In this document: positions 1 through 6,828 of the stretch, in pieces
Layout: each line of letters starts with the position of its first letter
Numbering within the stretch: the first letter of the stretch is position 1
Assembly (NCBI GenBank): GCA_013202635.1
Contig: JABMRO010000256.1
Coordinates: 1-8,068 of the forward strand
Direction: 5' to 3'
Source of the DNA: Planctomycetota bacterium
Lineage (GTDB): Bacteria > Planctomycetota > Phycisphaerae > Sedimentisphaerales > Anaerobacaceae
DNA length: 8,068 bases
Program-made: the position numbers and the translations under genes
Notes under the pieces: model-generated
The model's input: only the letters and a program-made list of their open reading frames with translations
What the model was told of the DNA's origin: nothing
Databases searched by the model: none

Positions 1-582
1 ATGGCTCAGATCGACAGGGCTATGAATTGCTTCTGCGACCTGCTCGAAGATACCGCCGGGATCAAGCCAACAAGACCAGCAAAGGGGACCAACACAACCA
101 AGGGCGGCTGGTACTATCCGCATTTCAGGTATGTTGCTGAGGAATTGGAAGGTCTTTCATTGTCGAGGTTCAGTGAAGCGGTCCGCGGGGAAGGTTCTAT
201 ATGCAATCCCGGCTGTAATAAGCCCCTGCATCTGCATCCGCTTTTTACGACAATGGATGTTTACGGACACGGCAGGCCGACGCGAATTGCCGGCCTTGCC
301 TGCACCTGTGGTGACCTCGCCACAGGTGGCGCAGGTACAGGTGATGAATCCGCTAACATTGACAAATACATCGAAAAGTTACCTGTGGCGGAAAGTATTA
401 ACCTATATGTTTTTGAAGTTCCGTGGTTTAAGCGTTATCTTCCTGAAATAACTGAAGAGCACGCTAATGCCTACAAGAAAGTCATAAAAAATTATAAAAC
501 ACTTCTGGCCGATGATACAGGTAAGGATGCAGAAATCGGGGGATACAGCAGCTTCTTCAGCAGCCAAAAAAACACTCAATAA
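1..582 (+). CDS. DegT/DnrJ/EryC1/StrS-family aminotransferase-like protein, C-terminal part (5' partial)
   Basis: The 193 visible residues match the C-terminal small domain of the PLP-dependent DegT/DnrJ/EryC1/StrS family, whose members usually have about 370-470 residues. The ATG at base 1 is therefore almost certainly an internal Met and the gene starts left of the window. Recognisable family features are GGWYYPHFRY (residues 35-44), the SRFSEAVRGEG stretch (55-65), the proline/histidine run KPLHLHPLF (74-82), DVYGHGRPTRIA (86-97) and VPWFKRYLPEI (140-150). Members transfer amino groups to keto-sugars or keto-inositols in the cytoplasm, but the catalytic lysine and PLP phosphate-binding loop would lie upstream, so activity cannot be judged. 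Residues 98-126 form a longer-than-usual Cys/Gly-rich segment (CTCGD at 101-105) encoded by a strong hairpin. In planctomycetes and relatives such proteins often sit beside carbohydrate-degradation genes, as here. Family confidence is high; substrate is unknown. Confidence 0.85.
   Translation: MAQIDRAMNCFCDLLEDTAGIKPTRPAKGTNTTKGGWYYPHFRYVAEELEGLSLSRFSEAVRGEGSICNPGCNKPLHLHPLFTTMDVYGHGRPTRIAGLACTCGDLATGGAGTGDESANIDKYIEKLPVAESINLYVFEVPWFKRYLPEITEEHANAYKKVIKNYKTLLADDTGKDAEIGGYSSFFSSQKNTQ
303..328. repeat. Strong inverted repeat (hairpin) inside the DegT-like gene
   Basis: CACCTGTGG (303-311) is repeated in perfect inverted orientation as CCACAGGTG (320-328). A T-G wobble and a further G-C pair extend the stem to about 11 bp around a 4-nt loop. 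CAGGT then occurs three times in direct orientation (323-327, 332-336, 338-342). The element encodes residues 101-110 of the aminotransferase, in a segment longer than I expect for the family. It may be a small palindromic insertion that kept the frame, or an RNA structure within the gene. The structure is directly visible; its origin is inference. Confidence 0.6.
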
Positions 583-596
583 AAAGCCCTTTTTAT
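579..596. terminator. Possible weak bidirectional terminator between convergent genes
   Basis: ATAAAAAG and CTTTTTAT form a perfect 8-bp inverted repeat separated by two bases. It overlaps the stop codon of the DegT-like gene and lies 6 bp beyond the stop of the convergent glycosidase-like gene. The runs of A and T would give a U-tract in either direction. However, the stem is AT-rich and the loop too tight for a classical intrinsic terminator. Position supports termination; thermodynamics do not. Confidence 0.3.
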
Positions 597-602
597 TTCC
601 TG

Positions 603-3305
603 TTATGGCAATTGACAGGATACTTCGATTGTGGAAAATAAATCTTGAGTGGTGGTAATTCCTTCCAGGTCGGTAATGATATATTTAACACTTTGAAATT
701 GCTCTGTTCTGCCAATCAATTGAGGGCTGCTTCGCCGGCCGGGGGATGATGTGATTTTTCCTCTGTAAATAATGGAAGGCTGCCCGTTTCCCTGCCGGTC
801 TCGTTTTCCGTCTTTTTGTGTAACTGGAAAAGCATCATTATAGTCACCCGATACGTTCACTTCGATAAAGTAGTTCCAGAGGCTTTTGGCTGGAACCAGA
901 GCTTCTGCCGTAAAATCTATTTTTGGGGTTGCCCCGGTTACCGCATTTATTGCCTGATTTTCCTGAGTTGGGTAACTCCGGCTCTGTGTTTCAATGTTCC
1001 ACCGGCTTACCCAATATGGCAGAGATACAGTGCGAATAACGTTACTTCCCCAACCACCGGTGCCCGTTTTGGATGTTACCCAGACGGTGCGAATTGTCCC
1101 TTTAGCTGCTTCCTCCAGCCAGATAGCAAACTGCGGAGGTTTTTTATAGTTTGACTTTGTGTATATATCCGGGTCCAACTTCAGGGCAAATTTTAATATT
1201 GCCTGCTCGGCACTATTAGCGGCTTCTTTGTTTGCGACATCCAGAACCTGTTGTTCTGACAGTTGGCCAGATTCAATCGCCTCCCGGTTTCTGGAATGGA
1301 CATTTTTACCTTTCTGTGAATACAGCCTTACAACCTTTGGGAAGTCCCAGTGTGTCTTCTGATTTGATCTGTGGATGACTTCAGCATCTTTTAGGGGTTT
1401 AATCAGTTTGCGTGACTTTGGCAGGTACAGAAAAATTCGCTTTGGCGGCTGTCGTCGGGGCGGGTCAAATTTCACTCTAACGCCTTTGTTTGTGCCGGTA
1501 ACTATTAGATTCATCGGGCCAAAGTGAGTTGGTGCTCGCTCGATGCGAATTTCTTTGCCCTCGGCCAGCCACCAGTCGGGTATGGCCTTTAACAGATGCA
1601 GCTCGTCGGGGCGTTCATGTATGAGCATGTGCCGAAGCAAAATTGCATAGTTGGAAGCCCCCAAAGTGTGAGGGATGGTGTCATTCCACGCGATGCGCTT
1701 TTTGTAATAAATGCCTTCCGGGAAAGCATGTGCTGCGGTAGAGTGCAGAAGATACCAATAGAAGTCTTCGACGACCTGTTCGTGTTCTCCTCTTATGAGG
1801 GATGCCAGGGTAGTGTAAGAAGACATATAGGGATGTATGGCATCTGGATGACCAAGCCACTGGATAGTACCCTCGATGAAGCCCCCACCGTGCTTTTGCC
1901 GTACTTGCTTGATTAAAGCTGTTACTCTCGGGTCGTGCGGGGCGAAAAGCTCGGTGGGCCATAGTGTTTCAGTATTACCCCAGTGGGTGCCTGCTTTTTC
2001 CCAGCTCGGAGGGAAATAATCGAGACCGGTTTGTTTCGAGACTTTATTGATGGCATTGCGATACAAATCAGCTTGCCCAAGTAACTCTTTAGCCTCGTCT
2101 GCTTTGCCTAAAACCTGTGCCGCATCAGCGGTACATAATAAAGCTCGCAGGTTCCAAAAGTCATAGCCGACAATATGATGTTTTCCACCCCATAAATACT
2201 CGCCGTCAGCAGGGGCATTCGGCAGCACTCCGGAAAATGGCGAATCAGCAGGTACTTGACGTTTTGCCTCCAACATCCAGTCTGCTGCTCGGCGCATTTG
2301 AGGATATACTTTTTTTAGCCATTGTTGGTCGCCGGTGATTTTATAGAACTGCCAAAGGGCCCAACATGCCTGGCCGTTAGCGTCGAACTGGTTTTTCTGT
2401 GACTCGAAGCGTCCATCGGGTCTTTGATGAGTCAGGAAGCTTTGCATGGCTTTTTGTGCGGCATCTATCATGCCGGCTTCTTCAAATTCCATTATCTGGT
2501 ATGCACCATCGCGGATGTAGAATTCATCATAAAATCCTTCCCCCGGATGTACTTCACCATGGTCGTTAGAAATTAGCTGATACATATGTGAAGCCAGAAG
2601 AGCCTCTGTTGCTTTCTCGCACGGGACCCTGATTTGTGCGGCTTTTGCCATAACACCTTGCCAGTATTGAACCGTACGGCCAAGCCATAGCTTAGCATCT
2701 TCTCTGGTAAAGTCTGATTTTCCTTTGAGAGGTGAGAATGGTATTGATATAACTGCGTCGGCACTTTCGCCGGCGGCCAAAGACCAGGCGAAAGTATGGT
2801 CTCTTGAGTCGGAAAGTTCGTTTCGTTCGACCTTTAGCTTCGCCTTGGCAATTGTTGGACCTGTATTGGTGACCTTGACTAAAACCCAGTTCAGGAAATT
2901 TTCACTCTCAATTGGCCAGCCGAATGCCTTTTGCCAATCTTTCACCGAGGGCAATGGTGTCGCCCAAAGGGTAAACTCGTATTTTACCTGTCCATCTTCG
3001 GCTGTGATTAAAACAACCGGCAGCCATCCGTTCATTAGCTTCTTTGTCTGCTGGGGGGTTAGAGGAGTCAATTGTCGCCCGAACCGTATTAAAACTCTTG
3101 AAGGTTTTTTGTTGCTGTCATGAATCACGAGCTGATTGTCCGGGGTAATGCGTGTCCCGTGTGCATAATCTTTAAGCCCTATGACGGTCCATGAGTTGTG
3201 AAAGTAATCGAAGGGCTCATCAGCTCGGAGCGGGTGGGCCAGAACCAGCGCGGCCCAGATTAGTAATATGGTAATTAAGCTCGTCAATTTCGTGTATTGT
3301 TTCAT
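603..3305 (-). CDS. Secreted six-hairpin glycosidase-like protein with C-terminal DUF2271-like domain
   Basis: This encodes 900 residues. The frame stays open 83 codons further upstream, but I chose the ATG at 3305 because AGAGGGA lies six bases before it and a signal peptide follows at once (KQYTK, hydrophobic residues 9-23, likely cleavage near Ala28). Residues about 30-225 look like a beta-rich N-terminal domain. Residues about 228-565 form an (alpha/alpha)6 toroid of the six-hairpin glycosidase type, with EFYIRDGAYQ (261-270), QRPDGRFES (294-302), WNDTIPHTLGASNYAILLRHML (540-561) and several acidic candidates (D260, E261, D266, E478, E530). A short beta module follows (570-640), then a helical linker (665-710). 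Residues 722-900 (PPQFAIWLE, GGWGSN, NAVTGATP, GQPSIIYRGKI) resemble the DUF2271 family. It probably acts on a glycan in the periplasm or outside the cell. I cannot assign a GH family or catalytic residues. Confidence 0.8.
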   Translation of the reverse strand: MKQYTKLTSLITILLIWAALVLAHPLRADEPFDYFHNSWTVIGLKDYAHGTRITPDNQLVIHDSNKKPSRVLIRFGRQLTPLTPQQTKKLMNGWLPVVLITAEDGQVKYEFTLWATPLPSVKDWQKAFGWPIESENFLNWVLVKVTNTGPTIAKAKLKVERNELSDSRDHTFAWSLAAGESADAVISIPFSPLKGKSDFTREDAKLWLGRTVQYWQGVMAKAAQIRVPCEKATEALLASHMYQLISNDHGEVHPGEGFYDEFYIRDGAYQIMEFEEAGMIDAAQKAMQSFLTHQRPDGRFESQKNQFDANGQACWALWQFYKITGDQQWLKKVYPQMRRAADWMLEAKRQVPADSPFSGVLPNAPADGEYLWGGKHHIVGYDFWNLRALLCTADAAQVLGKADEAKELLGQADLYRNAINKVSKQTGLDYFPPSWEKAGTHWGNTETLWPTELFAPHDPRVTALIKQVRQKHGGGFIEGTIQWLGHPDAIHPYMSSYTTLASLIRGEHEQVVEDFYWYLLHSTAAHAFPEGIYYKKRIAWNDTIPHTLGASNYAILLRHMLIHERPDELHLLKAIPDWWLAEGKEIRIERAPTHFGPMNLIVTGTNKGVRVKFDPPRRQPPKRIFLYLPKSRKLIKPLKDAEVIHRSNQKTHWDFPKVVRLYSQKGKNVHSRNREAIESGQLSEQQVLDVANKEAANSAEQAILKFALKLDPDIYTKSNYKKPPQFAIWLEEAAKGTIRTVWVTSKTGTGGWGSNVIRTVSLPYWVSRWNIETQSRSYPTQENQAINAVTGATPKIDFTAEALVPAKSLWNYFIEVNVSGDYNDAFPVTQKDGKRDRQGNGQPSIIYRGKITSSPGRRSSPQLIGRTEQFQSVKYIITDLEGITTTQDLFSTIEVSCQLP

Positions 3306-3311
3306 GAGTTG

Positions 3312-3318
3312 TCCCTCT
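3312..3318 (-). promoter_or_regulatory. Ribosome binding site deciding the start of the glycosidase-like gene
   Basis: On the minus strand AGAGGGA stands six bases before the ATG at 3305. No comparable purine tract precedes the more distal in-frame ATGs, including the most upstream one at 3554. It supports the shorter protein with a proper signal peptide. Confidence 0.65.
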
Positions 3319-3370
3319 TGCCGGCAATACCTACGAGATATCTGTCGCCCATAATATTCTTCCTGGACGA

Positions 3371-3402
3371 AGCAAGTACTATAGTACCGGAAATTACTTG
3401 CT
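3371..3402. repeat. Nested inverted repeats upstream of the glycosidase-like gene
   Basis: AGCAAGTA (3371-3378) and TACTTGCT (3395-3402) are perfect inverted arms with 16 bases between them. A perfect 12-bp palindrome, GTACTATAGTAC, sits at 3376-3387 and overlaps the left arm. A further 6-bp pair, TTGCTG/CAGCAA (3398-3403 and 3411-3416), follows. The cluster lies about 65-100 bp upstream of the minus-strand start at 3305, where an operator for that gene could be. TATAGT within the palindrome could serve as a -10 on the minus strand, but no matching -35 is present. Role is inference. Confidence 0.4.
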
Positions 3403-3618
3403 GCTGCAAACAGCAAAATAACTGAATACGATAACCTGGCTGCCATCATTCCATATCGGGTTAATGGTATTGACGTTTCAGAGAGGAAGATCACGTGTTT
3501 TAACATCGCGCATCTCCCCCACGAGGTATGCATGGTTTCGGTTGTGCTCGGCACAGAAGGTATTGCTCAGGCCGATGCTGGCGTTTACCCGGAGTCCCGG
3601 CACTTTGGCCCTGCTTAG
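3385..3618 (+). pseudogene. Orphan coding-like fragment, probable 3' remnant of a lost gene
   Basis: This frame is open from just after a TAG at 3382-3384 to a TAG at 3616-3618, 77 codons, with no ATG, GTG or TTG near its beginning. By hand about 32 of 77 codons are RNY, above the quarter expected by chance, and the translation is protein-like: IIPYRVNGIDVSERKI, then HLPHEVCMVSVVLGTEG, ending in YPESRHFGPA. This looks like the C-terminal tail of a gene whose front was deleted or replaced. Only the ATG at 3532 could start translation (a GAGG lies five bases before it), giving 28 residues. I do not recognise the family. It also explains why the opposite strand stays open upstream of the glycosidase-like start. 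Chance or a regulatory leader are alternatives. Confidence 0.35.
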
Positions 3619-3687
3619 GTTCAGGAAATAATGCACAGAAACAGTTGTAGTTTTGCAAAGAATTTGCTAACGTAGTGTTCCGGGAGG

Positions 3688-3704
3688 TTCGGGATTATCC
3701 CGAA
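3688..3704. promoter_or_regulatory. 17-bp palindrome, candidate operator of the PQQ-propeller gene
   Basis: TTCGGGATTATCCCGAA is a perfect 8-bp inverted repeat around a single central T. It lies 49 bp before the ATG at 3754. A near-copy of its left arm, GTTCCGGGA at 3677-3685, is offset by about ten bases, one helical turn. No T-run follows, so it is not a terminator. The size and placement fit a dimeric repressor site at or just after the transcription start, but no regulator is encoded in the window and the site matches no operator I can name. Confidence 0.4.
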
Positions 3705-3740
3705 TCTATGCTTTGAAGGAAATTCCGGCTAATATTTTTT

Positions 3741-3746
3741 AGGAGG
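3741..3746 (+). promoter_or_regulatory. Strong Shine-Dalgarno sequence of the PQQ-propeller gene
   Basis: AGGAGG is followed by seven bases and then the ATG at 3754, an almost ideal ribosome binding site. It fixes the start unambiguously, and a signal peptide follows directly. Confidence 0.85.
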
Positions 3747-3753
3747 AAGAAAA

Positions 3754-6700
3754 ATGAAGCGATGCCTCTTGACAGCAATTATCAGCGTGCTTGCCGTTAA
3801 TCCCCTAACATTTGCGGCTAATCAGCAAAACCCGATTCTCAAGCGTATTGGAGTTGAGCGAGGAATCTGTGTGTTGCTTGGTGACACGGCCTGTGAAATT
3901 GCACTGGAACTGGTGCGCGAAAGCGAGCTTCTGATATATATCCAGTTACCACAGGCGAGAGATGTGGAAAAGGCGCGCAGAATAGCCGATGACGCAGGCT
4001 TCTATGGTACACGCATCTTTGTGGGCGAGGGGCCGCTGAAGAAATTACATCTGGCCGACAATATTGCCGATGCCGTTGTTGCAGTTGGCAGGGCAAGGGG
4101 TGTTCCCCGGGAAGAGGTGCTGCGGGTACTTCGGCCAGAAGGAAAAGCATTAATAGGACGTAAAGTTCTAAGCAAACCGTTTCCGGAAGGACTGGATGAC
4201 TGGAGCCATCCTTATCATGGCCCGGACAACAATCCGCTTTCGCAGGATAGCCTTATCCGTGCGCCATATATGACGCAGTTTCTGGCTGACCCTCGTTATG
4301 GTCCTGCGCCGCAATTGACTGTCACTGCCGGCGGCCGCCTGTTCAAAGCATTCGGTCATGTTGCATGGCATGAGCGTGAAGAAGCTTTTCTGAATACGCT
4401 GGTTGCGTTCAACGGATTCAACGGTACGATGCTCTGGAAAAGACCCTTACCTGAAGGGCTAATGGTTCACCGAAATACGATGATCGCCACGCCGGAAACG
4501 CTCTTCTTAGGTGACGACAAGTCCTGCAAACTTATCGATACCGTCACGGGCAAGACAAAAGGCGAAATCATTCCGCCGGTGAACGTGGCGGGAGGTACGT
4601 TCTGGAAGTGGATGGCGCTGGAAAATGGCGTCCTCTACGCTCTCCTTGGAGAAGCCGAGCTAAAGGACGAAACGATGCGTTGGAAACGTCAGGCTCACGG
4701 CTGGCCCTGGACTGGTATATCAAAAGGCTACAACCAGCCCGAGCAACCCTGGGGATTTGGCCGTAACCTCATGGCCATCAATCCTGAAACAAGGAAAGTT
4801 TTATGGCACTACCGCGAAGATGAGCCAATGGACGGCCGAGCCGTCTGTATGAAGAACGGGCGGATTTTTGCCTTTAAGTTTGGGACTTATTTGACCTGCC
4901 TTGACTCAAAAACGGGAAAGGTTCTATGGCGCAAGACAAAGGATAACGCGCCTGAGTTATTCGAGACGCTCGGTGAGTACCTTCCCCGTCAGAGCTGGCA
5001 AACGAACTGGCGCACGACGGTCTATTTGAAATGTAGCGACAGCGTTCTGTATTTCGCCGGTCCGCAGTTGGGAAAACTGCTGGCCGTTTCCACCGAAGAC
5101 GGTCGGATACTATGGCAGCACCCGTATGACAACTTTCAACTGGTCATTTTTCCCGATGCCTTGTATGCAATCAGTGGTCCGTGGGGTAACAACTTCAGCA
5201 AAAAATTTGATCCACTGACAGGAGAGGTCCTTGCGGAGCTTCCTACGGGTCGGCGGGCATGTACCCGCCCAACGGCTACTTCAGACAGTATTTTATTCCG
5301 GGCTATGGGAGGCACGGTTCGTTTCGATCTGGCCAGTGATCGTCCGCTATGGCTATCCCCTATGCGTCCTCCCTGTCACGATGGAGTGACGGTAGCTAAT
5401 GGTCTTCTTTACTGGTTGCCTTTTGTCTGTGACTGCCAGCTTACTCTGAACGGCTTTACCTGCGTTGGCTCGGCCGGCGACTTCGATTTCACTCCAAAAA
5501 TCTCAAGGTCGAGTCGGCTCGAAAAGGGACCCGGCAAAATCACACCGGTTCAGAGGCTGAGCGTATCTGATGCCGACTGGCCCACCTTCAGGGCAAACAA
5601 CCAGCGAACCGCCACAAGCAGGGCGGTCGTTCCTGAGACCAGTCACCAGCTTTGGCTGACAAAGTCGTCTGCTCTGAGGAGTGTTCGTCTTACAGCTCCT
5701 GTAACGGCCGGTGGTCCTGTCCTGCTGGCCGGCTCGGACGGAGTTGTTCGGGCTCTTGACAGTGACACCGGGCGCGAGCAGTGGAAAGCCTTCACCGGTG
5801 GTGAGATTCGCATCCCCCCGACTGTCTGGAAGGGCCGGGTGCTGGTCGGTTCGGGTGACGGCTGGGTGTACTCCTTTGAGGCAGCCACCGGGCGGTTACT
5901 TTGGCGTTTCCGGGCCGCACCAGCCGAACGCAATATCCCTGTTTACGGCAAAATCCTCTCAACCTGGCCGGCGGCGAGCGGTGTTCTTGTCGAAGACGGA
6001 ACCGCCTATGTCGCTGCTGGTCTGGTGAACTACGATGGGACCTACGTATATGCGCTTGACCCGGCTACCGGAAATGTTCGATGGTGCAACGATACATCCG
6101 GACATTTGGACCCTAAAGCTAACACCGGCGTTAGCGTGCAAGGGCACCTGTTGCTTTATGAGAACAAGCTCTATCTTGCCGGTGGGAATGCCATTTCACC
6201 TGCGGTCTATGATATCCATAACGGACGGTGTCTCAACGACCCGGCCCCTCTGGCCAACACAGAGTCAACCAGTCCGCGTGGTTGGGAGCTTTTCCTTGTA
6301 GGCAACAGAGTTATCGCCTGCGGGAGCCCATTCTACACGCGCCCGGATATCCCGGTGTATGACCACACGGTGACGAAAAAGCTGCTGCATGCTTCAACCG
6401 GTCGGCGCGACATAGTCTGGATAGACAACAGCAGGCTGCTTTGCTACGAGCCGCTCGACAAGAGCATATTGAGCCGGTGTGTTACGGGTGAAAAAATTCC
6501 GAGGCATATAACACAGGCATGGGGAAAATTCAAAGTCTCCGAGAAACCTCTATGGCAGTATATCTGTTCTGACAGCGTTGCTGTTGCCCTTACAACAAAT
6601 GCCGTTGTGGTTGCCGACGCATCAAAAGTCACCGCGATCGATCTCAGCAGCGGCGCTCAGCTTTGGAATCAAACGCTCCCGTCCGCTCCCGTGCCATGGG

Positions 6701-6813
6701 GTATGGCTGTGGATAGCAATGGCCGCGTGATATTGACTCTGGTCGATGGCCGGGTGCTCTGCATCGGCAGGCAGGAGCAGTTTCAACAGAAGCTTGCCGG
6801 TCGCAACCTGTAG
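3754..6813 (+). CDS. Secreted PQQ-like double beta-propeller protein with degenerate methyltransferase-like N-terminal domain
   Basis: This encodes 1019 residues, exported by a signal peptide (MKRC, hydrophobic core to residue 20, likely cleavage near Ala22). Residues about 27-140 resemble a class I methyltransferase fold: the end of the domain reads ADNIADAVVAV (101-111), then EEVLRVLRPEGKALI (120-134). The usual glycine-rich SAM loop is replaced by LLGDTACEIA (41-50), so methyl transfer is unlikely. The rest is a BamB/quinoprotein-type propeller. Repeat ends of the form A-x-D-x-x-T-G-x-x-x-W are visible at about 218-228, 341-351, 382-392, 444-454, 667-677, 707-717, 767-777 and 961-971. A Cys-containing segment (C541, C559, C561, C570) joins the two propeller halves. 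Such proteins are abundant in planctomycetes and of unknown function. PQQ use or dehydrogenase activity is not shown, and a binding or scaffold role in the envelope is equally possible. The stop is 15 bp from that of the convergent heparinase-like gene, with no terminator between. Confidence 0.85.
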   Translation: MKRCLLTAIISVLAVNPLTFAANQQNPILKRIGVERGICVLLGDTACEIALELVRESELLIYIQLPQARDVEKARRIADDAGFYGTRIFVGEGPLKKLHLADNIADAVVAVGRARGVPREEVLRVLRPEGKALIGRKVLSKPFPEGLDDWSHPYHGPDNNPLSQDSLIRAPYMTQFLADPRYGPAPQLTVTAGGRLFKAFGHVAWHEREEAFLNTLVAFNGFNGTMLWKRPLPEGLMVHRNTMIATPETLFLGDDKSCKLIDTVTGKTKGEIIPPVNVAGGTFWKWMALENGVLYALLGEAELKDETMRWKRQAHGWPWTGISKGYNQPEQPWGFGRNLMAINPETRKVLWHYREDEPMDGRAVCMKNGRIFAFKFGTYLTCLDSKTGKVLWRKTKDNAPELFETLGEYLPRQSWQTNWRTTVYLKCSDSVLYFAGPQLGKLLAVSTEDGRILWQHPYDNFQLVIFPDALYAISGPWGNNFSKKFDPLTGEVLAELPTGRRACTRPTATSDSILFRAMGGTVRFDLASDRPLWLSPMRPPCHDGVTVANGLLYWLPFVCDCQLTLNGFTCVGSAGDFDFTPKISRSSRLEKGPGKITPVQRLSVSDADWPTFRANNQRTATSRAVVPETSHQLWLTKSSALRSVRLTAPVTAGGPVLLAGSDGVVRALDSDTGREQWKAFTGGEIRIPPTVWKGRVLVGSGDGWVYSFEAATGRLLWRFRAAPAERNIPVYGKILSTWPAASGVLVEDGTAYVAAGLVNYDGTYVYALDPATGNVRWCNDTSGHLDPKANTGVSVQGHLLLYENKLYLAGGNAISPAVYDIHNGRCLNDPAPLANTESTSPRGWELFLVGNRVIACGSPFYTRPDIPVYDHTVTKKLLHASTGRRDIVWIDNSRLLCYEPLDKSILSRCVTGEKIPRHITQAWGKFKVSEKPLWQYICSDSVAVALTTNAVVVADASKVTAIDLSSGAQLWNQTLPSAPVPWGMAVDSNGRVILTLVDGRVLCIGRQEQFQQKLAGRNL

Positions 6814-6828
6814 TTCAAATGTGCAGAC

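Larger units (their letters stand above)
3306..3753. other. Divergent intergenic region (448 bp)
   Basis: This region separates the divergently transcribed glycosidase-like and PQQ-propeller genes and must carry the promoters of both. It holds a symmetric cluster at 3371-3402, a coding-like plus-strand fragment (3385-3618), a 17-bp palindrome at 3688-3704 and a strong ribosome binding site at 3741-3746. I see no convincing sigma70-type -35/-10 pair on either strand, no tRNA and no riboswitch I can name. At this length it is much larger than the 20-bp and 15-bp gaps between the convergent pairs. Confidence 0.7.

Noticed and set aside
3306..3554. Upstream extension of the glycosidase-like frame to an ATG at 3554 (83 more residues)
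   Set aside because: The extra residues are not protein-like for an exported enzyme and would bury the signal peptide. The ATG at 3305 has its own ribosome binding site. The open frame is better explained as the antisense of the coding-like fragment at 3385-3618.
3543..3555. Small hairpin TGTGC-TCG-GCACA
   Set aside because: A 5-bp stem is common by chance. It lies inside the coding-like fragment and has no positional logic.
3645..3673. Possible promoter TTGTAG - 17 bp - TAACGT before the PQQ-propeller gene
   Set aside because: Each hexamer matches only three of six consensus positions. The spacing is right, but such matches are expected by chance.
5711..6301. Open frames of about 90-105 codons inside the PQQ-propeller gene on both strands
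   Set aside because: They overlap strongly supported repeat motifs of the propeller in the main frame and their translations resemble no family. They are shadows.
6814..6828. Terminator between the convergent propeller and heparinase-like genes
   Set aside because: The 15-bp gap has no inverted repeat or T-run. Any terminator must lie inside the opposite gene, and I could not identify one.
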